The notes below the pieces were generated by a model, which searched no databases, was not told where the DNA came from, and saw only the letters and a program-made list of their open reading frames with translations. This document shows, one piece after another, positions 1 through 9,500 of a stretch of 64,000 nt of DNA. The position numbers were made by a program, and so were the translations under genes. Position 1 is the stretch's first letter. Every line of letters begins with the position of its first letter. Origin of the DNA: Sipunculus nudus (taxonomy: Eukaryota > Annelida > Sipuncula > Golfingiida > Sipunculidae); NCBI GenBank assembly GCA_026874595.1, contig CM049313.1:24300008-24364007 (forward strand), in the 5' to 3' direction.

Positions 1-3000
1 CCGAAATCAAATTATGTTTTACATATTTTATCTCACCATTAACAACCACAGCCTGGTTATGTCTACTCTACTTTAAGCCCCAGTTACAATCTTTCAAATA
101 TAATTTACTTAAAACTGTGTTGCTTTATAATAGCAAGTTAAGTTCAGAATCAAATATACATTTTACTCTACCTGGAAGTAGCACTCATCCTCCCACTTCC
201 ATTTTAGTTCAGACTGCTCATCACTGAGTCCGATCCATATTGGGTAACGACGATCTTTCAAGGATGTCTTCCTGTTTAAATGAAGTAAATAAAACTATTA
301 ACAATTTGATAAATCTAAAAATAAACAGAAATAAATCAATATTGGCACATAAATATTTATTTTTATTCAATTTAAAAAAAAAGATAAAAATTTAGGATAA
401 TATTGAAATATAAACATGGATTAAAAATCAACATTGAAACAAAAATATGGATCTGAATAAATATTGATATACAAATTTTAAAGGAAGAAAATAAATTTTG
501 TGGGTTCTCTGGACGACCTCAAGGTGGCACTGCTATCAAGAAACTGCTATTACCGAAATTAATAATGAAAATATTTTTAAGAACTTACAAGTAGTTTTGT
601 ATGAAGAGTGCTTCTCCTTCGTTCTGCATGGTGGTCAGGTCAGCTTTGTAGGCTCCGCATTTTCGCTTGGCCTCTGCATAGCTCATCCTTTGCTCGAACA
701 CTTTGTAACAATTTCCATTGTACAACTCCCACCCTGACGGACAGCCAGCTGAAAGGAAAACGTGAAAGGTGTCCACATTATTACATTCATATCAGTGGCG
801 GATCTCGGATTTCCCCTTTTCTTGGTGTGTGTGTGTAGGGGGGGGGGGGGTATTAAACACAGAGGTGCTAATACTGGCAGCTAAAAAGTGGGAAGGGCTT
901 TGTAGCTTATTTCATATCCCATCATTCATTTTTTCATTCATATCATTTTCAAGTATTTGCTGTGAAGCAAACAACCGTATAAGTCAAGATATTACGCGAA
1001 GACCATGAGTAAAGTCTAGGTAAGTGAAAGCAAAGGGGGCTCGAACGCCATAGATGAGGGAGTTTGGACCCACGCTTTGTGGTGCACTCCTTCAGCAACG
1101 TAAAATATGAGAGATACCTAAATTTTCACTATTAGGCATAATATAAGAAAAGTTAAAGATGATTAGCTTAAGCTGTAAATAATGTTGCTGTAATTTCTAT
1201 CCCAGCGCATTTGTACTTAGGAAACATATAGATAATTAGTCATATATCTATAAGTTGGTCAGTTGTCGGCGCCGTGGCACCTGGCAAACTGAGTCAGAGA
1301 GCCAACACTATAAGTAAGATTATTGTATTTGGCCATTTTTCATTTTGTCTGTTATCAGTTATTTTCAATTATACAATTTGCGAACGGCTGTAGCAAGTGA
1401 CTTCATACACAACTTTAAACGGGCACTTAAATGAACATTATCACAGAGGAACTTTATAACTGGTAAGACTAGTATATTGGGTGTCCGTAAACATATCCGT
1501 TACCATCAAAAGGAATTTATAAAAGAAGGATTTACAGACAATATTCAGATTTGAATGCACACTATTACATTATAAGTTAGAAGGAAAAAAAAAATTATCA
1601 ATCAGTCTTAGAAAAACCCTGATAGTCTGAGGTTAAGGGGGAACATGACACTTTAAACTACCAATGGAATTTCTTAGATATTTTGCACATGATATCTACA
1701 AGGCATACTTGAAATAAAATTTGGGGGTCAATGTGCTTATTTTTGCAGTATATGAGGTTGAAAATGGACACTTGTGGTGGGTTTTTATATGATATTATAA
1801 CTAAGGGGGAAACAAAAGTGACATATTTTAGAAAATTGACCAATGTATTTTTCATAATATTCTAAATAAACATGCAAAATTAAATATCAATCTTATTTAA
1901 ATACAAAAATGTGTATGTCAATGGGTTAGATTTTGAAATATTAGGCAAATATATGAAAATTTTGGAGATTATTAGTTTAGAAAATCCACCAAAGGTGGCG
2001 CTGGTGTTTGTGAGACAGAGAGCAAGTCCACACATAAATGGCTTCTGACGTCTGATCAGATTTTAAGATGCCCATATGTAAGAAATATAAATATTAGCAC
2101 TAAAAACTATGGGTATATACTGATTATCTCTTCATAATTACATCACCAGTGTCACTTACAATCATTTGTGTTATTAATGCACTTTTTAGTCATCTACTTG
2201 CAAGTGTCAAAACTGACAGTTGACAAGATAGCCGTTGGTATATTCCTGCACTTGAGCCTCTTCTGATGATATTCTGTTTAAAAATGTCTATGTAAAAATG
2301 TGGTACTATTTAAAAAATAATTAAATAAAGCTGTTACACTGAGCATTCCAATTTTTTTTGTTTATTCTAGTTACTTTTCTCAAATGATGCCCTGAAGCGA
2401 TGACGTTGTCATGACAACAAAAGTCACAAATGGCAAAATATGTAGCCTCATGACATTATAATTAAACCAGATATTTTTCGTTTGCAGTGTCATCAGTAGG
2501 GGGCGCCAGTAAAGTGTCAAGTTCCCCCTTAACTTTGGCGGCCAAAATGCAATAGTTAACCTCTGGTTCCCGAGGTTGTTTGAGCACACAGCAAGCATTC
2601 GCTAGTTAGCAGTGCGTATGCGATGAGCGTCGACCTCATGTTTTACATTCTGAAGTGGAGTTGAACCAGTCCATTATACTTTACTAGGAGTTGCCGATAT
2701 TGGCATGTGCTTGATATTTTAAAGCAAGCCTATCTTATCAAACTGTTTCACAGACCTACATGCATGCAGTGTTTCGCATACTTATGCACAATACATACAC
2801 GACTGGATCTATTTCGTATTGTGCATGCAGAATTATTGATTTAATGTTACCTGTCATATCTCTTGCTGTGCCTGGGGGCAATATCTCGCACAAAAATGCC
2901 TTTTTATCTGTACATTTCTTCATTTTCCACTCATTTGAGGAGCCGTATACAGTTGTACAGCCGTATTTCCCATCATTCTTCTGTAAGGAAAAAATATACA

Positions 3001-6000
3001 TGAAACCTAAACACTAATACATTGATAAAGATTTAGTAACCATCCCGGGCCCGTAGAAATCACAGTTGAGGGTACTCTATCAAAAGGCTACAGCCAAACC
3101 ATCTCCTGCATGACATTCTGTATTAGAAGGAAGCCCCCCCCCCCCCCCCCCCCCCCCGCAGGCTGAGCTCAAGGAGAAAAACCTGAGAAGCTCCGGGAAA
3201 GTTATAGGTTATCCATTTCCTGACCTGTATGCAGGAGACCTTTAAGATCTAGTGATACCCGACAAGTTCAAGCCATATATTAAAATTTAGTCACCTCGCC
3301 CTCCAGGTAGCAAACTTCTCTGTGTAAAGGCTTCGAAACCGGGGGGGAGGGGGAGGTCCACAATAACACGTTGGCTTATATGCCTACTATTCCCTCCCCC
3401 CCCCCCCAAAAAAAAAGATAATTTTGCTACGCTGGCAAACCTTGGTACAGCTGAATAGGCTCTGGTGTGATCTGGCTGTAAATCATACAATTTAAAAATA
3501 CCAAAAGACTGATTGATTCACAAGCTCTCAACAAGTCACATTAGTGTCCTTTCAACACTTTATATGCAATGTGTCTGGGCAATATCAAGTGCAAGGCTGA
3601 TTACATATAACCTTAAGGCTTACAATGTTTCGACCTAATTTGAGAAATCTGATAAGAAAAAATGACGGAATTAATGTAAAAAACATAGAAGAACAATTTT
3701 TTTGGAGGATTACCTGGGATCTAACGGGGTCGAATGATAACGACATAAAGTTACCCTTTGTAGTCTAGATGCCATTGTAATTGGCTGCAATTCGAAACGG
3801 GTTATTTGAAATTGCTACACCGGCACATGGCATAAGCCACCGGAACTGGAATTGCATTGATATTTATCTTCACTAAACTTACTGGTTTTCCATGCCAGTT
3901 GAAGTAAGATGCCTTCATGGAAGTTCCGCCTCGTACCCATGACCACGTTTTTCCAATGAGATTTAGGCCGATCCAATATTCATCACGGAAACTGAAGAAA
4001 ATCATTTATATTGTTATTTTCGACGTATCACCCTGACATATCTATACCCAAATAGATACATGAGCATCGCGATATTTATGGCAAAACAAATTTTCTACCA
4101 AGGACAACCATCGACTGGGGATATTGAAACTCCAACCTTAAGTCCATGTATAAGTAAATGTAGTTATATTTGTTACATGTAGTTATATGAAATATTACAT
4201 AATATAATTGTATGTGTAGGTACTAGTACATGTATTTTTCATTACTCATGTAAAGGACTCCAAATGGTTAATTAGTCAAAATTACCTTCCAGATTCATGT
4301 AACTTAAATGCCTTCATTCCGTATAGGTTATATATTTTCATAAATTATATTTTTTTTCGGTATTGCTGTTATTGCTATATGAGACAGAGAGAAGATAAGA
4401 TTTACTATTTTCCAGGAATCAGCGATCTAAACGTGTTGAAAATAGCCGGGCTTTCGAAGTTAGCAAGGTATCCTTTGTAATATTTGTAACAATACGCTGC
4501 GGCATGGCTATAGGTGGTTTTGCTCTGAATGTACTTCCAGCAGCGTCCGGTGTCCTCGTCCTTGATTGACCCGCTTGGACAATGGGCCGCTGTGAAAAAA
4601 TAACATCACAGTTACATCCGTTATGATGCAAAAGTTAATGATAAGCAACATTTAACTTATTGTATGAACAGGTTTTTTATATTTAACTTGTATTCACAAG
4701 ACACAGAGTTTCCTTATAAAACAAAATTAAAGGTTACCTGATTCATCCTGACAACAGATATATATATTCTAAAGCAATTTTTGAATTTCTTTTCTCCTAT
4801 ATATCTAACATGAAGCAATACTTTAGTGCTTTTCTCCCCTAATATCTAACATGAAGCAATACTTTAGTTCTTTTCTCCTATATATCTAACATGAAGCAAT
4901 ACTTTAGTTCTTTTCTCCTATATATCTAACATGAAGCAATACTTTAGTGCTTTTCTCCCCTAATATCTAACATGAAGCAATACTTTAGTTCTTTTCTCCT
5001 ATATATCTAACATGAAGCAATACTTTAGTTCTTTTCTCCTATATATCTAACATAAATATGTTAAGGTGCTCTACGTTTTCAGCCAATACTGCAATTTGCA
5101 AGTTTTTAGCGGAAAGCATTATTCCTTTGTGTTATTACTTACTCTTTCGCAGCTTGTGCTCGTAATGGTACCATCCCCTCTGCTTGTATATGATGTCATT
5201 AGGTTGGCGGGTAATACTGTATCTGTCACTCTGGTAGCAGCTATATATAGAAATCAAATCATTATTGATCCTATGGAATGACTTCAATTAGCTGAGAAAA
5301 ATCCTTAAATTTGATTTTATACTATAACCTCACAAGATAACAGTTGGAAATTTCTGATTAACAGATTTAGTTTGGTTAAAGAATGGAGATTCTAAAAATC
5401 TTCTTGCACATTTGGTCTGTTTTTCTGCGCTCATTGTAATAAATAATAAATGGATGAAGTGTAGTCGGACATCTTTTCAATGTTGGTTTAAATTCAATGT
5501 TGGCAGTCAATTTTTTTTAGACTTATCGGCTTCTGTGGCTCAGGGGCAGAGCACAGGACTCAAAAGCAGGGAGGTCGCGAGTTCATATCTCAGGCGGGGC
5601 GGTGAGATTTTCACGGTCGAGTCCATATCTCAGGCGGGGCGGTGAGATTTTCACGGTCAAGTCCATATCTGAGGCGGGGCGGTGAGATTTTCACGGTCCT
5701 CTTAAATGTAATGGGTTGTTTCTATAGGATTTCCCTAACCCTCAACTCAACCTGTTTCATCAACCAACCAACTATCGGCGTTAAAACATATTGCATTTGC
5801 CACCTTGCAGAGATAAAAAAAAGGTGAAACGCACCGGCGGGTTGAACTCTGGTAGTTGAAGGCGATACATCGTGTGTTTCTGTCACAGACTTCAGCGCAT
5901 TTTGACAAAGAAGTGACGCTGGTAAATGTACCTTTTATAAGGTTATGTCGGCGGCCACTGCATCCGACAAACTTTGACATATAGACAAGTGTAGAGGCTG

Positions 6001-6067
6001 CATAAAACACATAAAAATATGCAATAATTAAAAATAATCGCGTAACAGAAGGCGAAAACATGACCAT
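1..6067 (-). CDS. Secreted PAN/apple plus tandem C-type lectin domain protein (3' end beyond window)
   Basis: Gene model joining seven exons in transcript order: 6067-5835, 5240-5143, 4589-4406, 3991-3883, 2980-2851, 748-589, 271-172. All borders are GT/AG and the phases agree at every junction, giving 338 codons with no stop before the left edge. The product starts with a hydrophobic signal peptide (about residues 1-28). It continues with a PAN/apple domain (about 32-110, cysteine framework with the motif CAEVCDRNTRCIAFNY), a first C-type lectin fold (about 112-246) and the first two exons of a second lectin fold (from about 253). It is presumably secreted and extracellular, and PAN and lectin modules suggest ligand or glycan recognition; the ligand is unknown. 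The first lectin domain lacks the usual EPN/QPD and WND calcium and sugar-binding motifs. The next gene upstream (6447-23838) also encodes a secreted PAN protein. Exon structure is well supported; function is inference. Confidence 0.85.
172..271 (-). CDS. Exon 7: middle of C-type lectin domain 2 (WIGL core)
   Basis: A 100-nt exon, acceptor CATTTAAACAG, donor GTAGAG. Reads DRRYPIWIGLSDEQSELKWK and then WEDECYFQ. The WIGL core is intact. It ends in phase 0, matching exon 4, so a C-terminal exon equivalent to exon 5 is expected just left of position 1. No polyadenylation site for this gene is in the window. Confidence 0.85.
589..748 (-). CDS. Exon 6: N-terminal part of C-type lectin domain 2
   Basis: A 160-nt exon with acceptor TTTCCTTTCAG and donor GTAAGT. 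Reads GCPSGWELYNGNCYKVF and then YAEAKRKCGAYKADLTTM, a clean C-type lectin opening. It uses the same phase pattern (in phase 1, out phase 2) as exon 3, so the two lectin domains probably arose by internal duplication. The intron between exons 5 and 6 is about 2.1 kb. Confidence 0.88.
2851..2980 (-). CDS. Exon 5: C-terminal part of C-type lectin domain 1
   Basis: A 130-nt exon, acceptor CCTTACAG, donor GTAACA. Contains the last two lectin cysteines (KYGCTTVY, then KKCTDKKAFLCEI). The WND motif expected before the penultimate Cys is replaced by Trp-Lys-Met. A short linker (PPGTARDMT) follows and the exon leaves in phase 1, as needed for another lectin domain to follow. Confidence 0.87.
3883..3991 (-). 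CDS. Exon 4: middle of C-type lectin domain 1 (WIGL core)
   Basis: A 109-nt exon with acceptor TTTTCTTCAG and donor GTAAGT. It carries the diagnostic WIGL core (DEYWIGLNLIGKTWSWVRGG) and then FNWHGKP. In canonical mannose- or galactose-type lectins the last motif would be followed by EPN or QPD; here the junction reads Gly-Lys-Pro-Lys-Asn-Asp, so the classical calcium/sugar triplet is missing. It ends in phase 0. Confidence 0.88.
4406..4589 (-). CDS. Exon 3: N-terminal part of C-type lectin domain 1
   Basis: Acceptor TTTTTTCACAG, donor GTAAAT. Reads AHCPSGSIKDEDTGRCWKYI and then the helical stretch SHAAAYCYKYYKGYLANFES, the standard opening of a C-type lectin fold (Cys-Pro, Cys-Tyr/Trp-Lys, then Cys before Gly-x-Leu-Ala). 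It enters in phase 1 and leaves in phase 2. Because both this exon and exon 6 accept phase 1, each lectin domain is a movable unit. Confidence 0.88.
4789..5056. repeat. 40/41-bp minisatellite with a 121-bp higher-order unit
   Basis: Copies of a ~40-bp unit (TGAAGCAATACTTTAG plus a pyrimidine stretch plus ATCTAACA) lie head to tail. Two variants alternate: type A (GTGC...CCCCTAAT, 41 bp) and type B (GTTC...CCTATAT, 40 bp), in the order A B B A B B. The 121-bp triplet is thus itself duplicated (4811 and 4932). It sits in the intron between exons 2 and 3 of the PAN/lectin gene. Confidence 0.85.
5143..5240 (-). CDS. Exon 2: second half of PAN domain
   Basis: A 98-nt exon with acceptor TATATATAG and the perfect donor GTAAGT. 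Its frame, fixed by the phase-2 end of exon 1, reads CYQSDRYSITRQPND and then GWYHYEHKL. The terminal Gly-Trp-x-x-Tyr-Glu is the usual close of molluscan-type PAN domains. It ends in phase 1. The family match is weaker than in exon 1 because the segment is short, but phase, borders and residue pattern all agree. Confidence 0.75.
5528..5697 (+). repeat. tRNA-derived SINE head with a 40-bp tandem tail
   Basis: The segment 5528-5593 has a Pol III A-box-like TGGCTCAGGGG and a B-box-like GCGAGTTCATATC at tRNA-like spacing, followed by three 40-bp tandem copies of GGCGGGGCGGTGAGATTTTC context. It is in intron 1 of the PAN/lectin gene. No intact tRNA fold was found, so this is a SINE relic rather than a tRNA gene. 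Confidence 0.5.
5835..6067 (-). CDS. Exon 1: signal peptide and first half of PAN domain
   Basis: Begins at the ATG at 6067. The first ~28 residues are strongly hydrophobic (core LFLIIAYFYVFYAAS), a good signal peptide. The PAN half follows, with Cys-Ala-Glu-Val-Cys spacing and the CIAFNY signature typical of PAN/apple domains. The donor is GTGCGT just after 5835, leaving a phase-2 codon (CG|) completed by the next exon to give Arg-Cys. Reading on past the donor gives a less PAN-like sequence and a stop, which supports splicing here. The ATG is the only sensible start because it precedes the hydrophobic core. Confidence 0.85.
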
Positions 6068-6381
6068 AAGTTATGGGCATTATTAGATTTAATATAACGT
6101 AATCACTACCCGCATAAGAGGATTTATCAATACCTTTTACATTCTATACTAAATATGATATTATATATTATATTTGCTGCACAGTAAGAGTCAGATTTAA
6201 AATAAGCAGTATCAAATTTTAATTGTCTTAAAATCCATTTTAAGTTATATGACCTCAGAACCAAATCAGTTCATGTCGATCGTACGTTAAAATGATTAAA
6301 CTGGGATTAATTACCCGAACATAATGTAGGGAATTTATTCAGATATGCATATGTAGGTATTAATTATAAATATTCATATGT

Positions 6382-6387
6382 TTTATT
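6382..6387 (-). terminator. Polyadenylation signal AATAAA of the PAN/Greek-key gene
   Basis: On the minus strand AATAAA lies about 60 nt after the TAA of exon 9, and about 315 nt before the ATG of the next gene. Position and spacing fit a functional cleavage and polyadenylation signal. Confidence 0.55.
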
Positions 6388-6446
6388 ATTTTAGATAGTC
6401 AGGTTGTTGAGTATTACAGGTTGGTACATACATTGGTATCTTGCGG

Positions 6447-6583
6447 TTACTTACGTATTGGCTTCACTGAGGAGACTTTGTTTCCGATAGCTCTAAGGGC
6501 AGTATATCTGTGACTGCCTGCGCTGAGAGTCACGAATTTTCCTCTATAATTTGGATGTTCATAAAACCTCCAGGACACAGTTC
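6447..6583 (-). CDS. Exon 9: Greek key 6 and stop codon
   Basis: Acceptor TTTGCAATAACAG. Reads VSWRFYEHPNYRGKFVTLSA, then ALRAIGNKVSSVKPIRK and TAA. The corner YEHPNYRG is intact; the calcium motif is Gly-Asn-Lys-Val-Ser-Ser, with only the first position changed. The last codons and stop (CGT AAG TAA) form a perfect splice donor (C|GTAAGTAA), so this exon could be terminal or, if the donor is used, internal. A nearby AATAAA supports the terminal reading. Confidence 0.85.
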
Positions 6584-9500
6584 CTGTTATTGCAAAGGAG
6601 AAAAAAATCTCGGTTAATCCGTGTCTTTAATCTGTAGTGAAATTTGAATTGCAGTCCCTGAATTTTACGAGAATCAAGCAGCAATAAATCCACTACCCAA
6701 TATTTTAGCGACACTTAAACTGGAAATCAGGGATGATTAAGATTAGGTTTAGATTACAAAGTGTGAACAACAATTAAACTCGCAGAGACCTCACAATTGC
6801 GCCGACACCCTCGTTCACTAGATCGTTATCGATGGAACATAGTCACGGGAAATACCAATATCTATGCAGAGAGAAATGTGTTAATGTGTTACCCTTTACA
6901 AACCCAATGTTTACATCACACGGAAGCTCTGTCCGCCAGAACAAAAGCACCCATTACAGGTGGCCAAAATGTCACCCCGGACCCTCTCGCCCTCGGTTGG
7001 GAAAAACAGTTTAACCAATCTTGTCGTGATAAAGAATCGTTTGAACAAATCCATATGATATCTATCCAGAATACTTCCAAACTTGAATGGATTGTTCCGT
7101 TGGTTCTGCTAACTCTCCACAACAAAATTCATTTTTTATTTTTAATTCTAACGGACCAACTCACGACAGAAACATATGTACCTCCTGGCGGATGGGAATC
7201 AGATGGGTTGTCTGTATGACTTACTTGTGGTTACTGACACTTGCAGGGTCTGCTGAGGTAACATACTCGCTAGGCCTCAATGCAGTGGTATTACATTTAT
7301 TAATACTTTAATCTTAAATCACAGCAGAGGTTCGGGGGGGGGGGGGGGGGGGGGGGCTTAAGCTCCCAAAGTCAACCAGCCTTTAGAACCCCAAAGATCG
7401 AATTCCCAGCGAGATTCGTTCACCCTCCAGTCAACGGCCAGAAAAAGTGATTTATCACTATAAGTTATCATTTATGTGAGAACCATTTAATTATATAATA
7501 CTTTGAGGCGTGCGCCTAGAATATTAGTCGTAGTCAGATTAACTGACGGTATGAAGGCTTGATGTATTTAACAAAAATATTGTTAACTGCCAGTTGTTAT
7601 TCACTGAACTATATGAAACAATACGCCTTTTTAACACCACTGTTGCATAAAAACAACAACCCAGCAGAATACTTTAAATGAATCCTAGCGGGATATCCTG
7701 CTCGCAATCCTAAAATAATCCACCAATAATAACACTAAAAGCTGTATTTCCCGTGATTGTTGAGGTAGACTAGGAACGTTTTTGTCACTCTATTGAGACC
7801 ATTCTTTTTATTATGAAAAATGTGGTTTACATGGTAAATTTTCTTTCTAGCGATGGTCCTGAAAACGCCAATAATTTAAACAAACGTTTACCATCATAAT
7901 TAATGACGATTGCAAGTTTGAACGAGTGCGGAGTATTACGAATATAACATGGTCACCCACGCGAAACCAAGCTTCCCTTATACGGAACATTCTTTGCTCT
8001 GTGCCAATCGTCTGGTGACGATTAATGGCAAATCCTGAGGGTGGATAAGTGAAAAAAGATAGTGAATGATTTTTAATGATTATTGTATATAAGGGATGTA
8101 CACTTTCGTTAAATTTTACTCTTTTCACAAGGCAGAGGCCAAGATGTTGCGAGAGGGATTATCGTAAAGGTGGCCGTATTAATCAAATTATTTATGCCGT
8201 ATAATACTTTAACACCACGCATGCAACCAAGGATAGAATTTTTTTTCTCGAAAATATTAAATTTAAGAATAAAAAGTCATTTTGAAGGAAAGAGAGAAAA
8301 TTCTTACCTCCTATTTTAACGGACATTATTTTATTGGCAGCGTGCTTTCCTATGTATGCACTTGCAGTTTTTTCGATAATGTAGTTTCCCTGATAGTTGT
8401 CCTTGTCAAACAAGATGGCATGAGAACCCGAAACCACTGGAGCTACAAAATCGTTTCACATTGATAAATTCAAACATAATACAAACACAATACTAGTTTG
8501 GATCGATTTAGTCGTCATTAAATATATAAAATGTAAAAAATTAATACATATAAACTTTATAAACAGAAAAATTTTTGCTTTCAAAAGGAATAAATTATTA
8601 TTGAAGTCAGATAAGCATTTCTAGGAAAATTTAAGACTTATTTTAGAATTAAAAAAAAAATAAAAAAGTATAAGAGCTGTTTTTTTTCATAAAATAAGTA
8701 AAATATGAGAGCTGCTTTATTTATAAATTATAGTAAAGCATAAGAGCTGTTTTATTCATAAATTATAGTGAAGTATAAGAGCTGTTTTATTCATGAATTT
8801 TAATTATGTCCCTAATTTAATGGCTCAGTGAAAGGCATACCTTCTTTATATAATTTCCTCACCTGTTCCTGACGACGTATGTCTCTTCACAGAACTGAGC
8901 CTGTCGTTTCCAATGGATCCCAGCCTATTCATATTGTAAATGCCAGGTCCATAAGTGATAGCACGACCTCTGTAGTTCTGGTCAGAGTAGAGGGTCCACC
9001 TGTCTTTACCTAAGAAAGGGATGTCGATCAGACAATTGATAGTTAGGTAGAAAATAAATAATAAACTTTATTTATTAAAATAATACGTTCAACATGTACA
9101 CTTTATGAAAGTTATAAAATCATTTTACAAGAGCTTTTTTATGTGAATGGATGTTAGGGTGCAGGTGTGCCGTTGATTATGTATTTTCATGAGTCTTCAG
9201 TTTCCTATCTATTAAACTGTCAAGTAATTAATTCGACTCTTGATAAGCGCGACAGATTAAGTTGTAAATAGCGGCTCTCAGCAGCATTATGAAAAGGATA
9301 TAGAACGCCGAGAGGTTTACGGAAATTTTTCGGTACGCTTATTTGTAGACGACATCGCAGCCTTTTTGTAATTAAATTTATGCAGGATTCTAAAACTTTG
9401 AAGGATGATTTAAATTAATATACGATTTTGGAGATCAAATGAAAGCTGTCTTTCCATCCTGACAAGTGTATCGTTTTAGGTCTAGTTAGAGGCACACCAG

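Noticed and set aside
6797-7219. 140-codon open frame, plus strand
   Set aside because: No recognisable domain or bias. It lies in the intron between Greek-key exons 8 and 9 on the opposite strand and has no exon-like borders.
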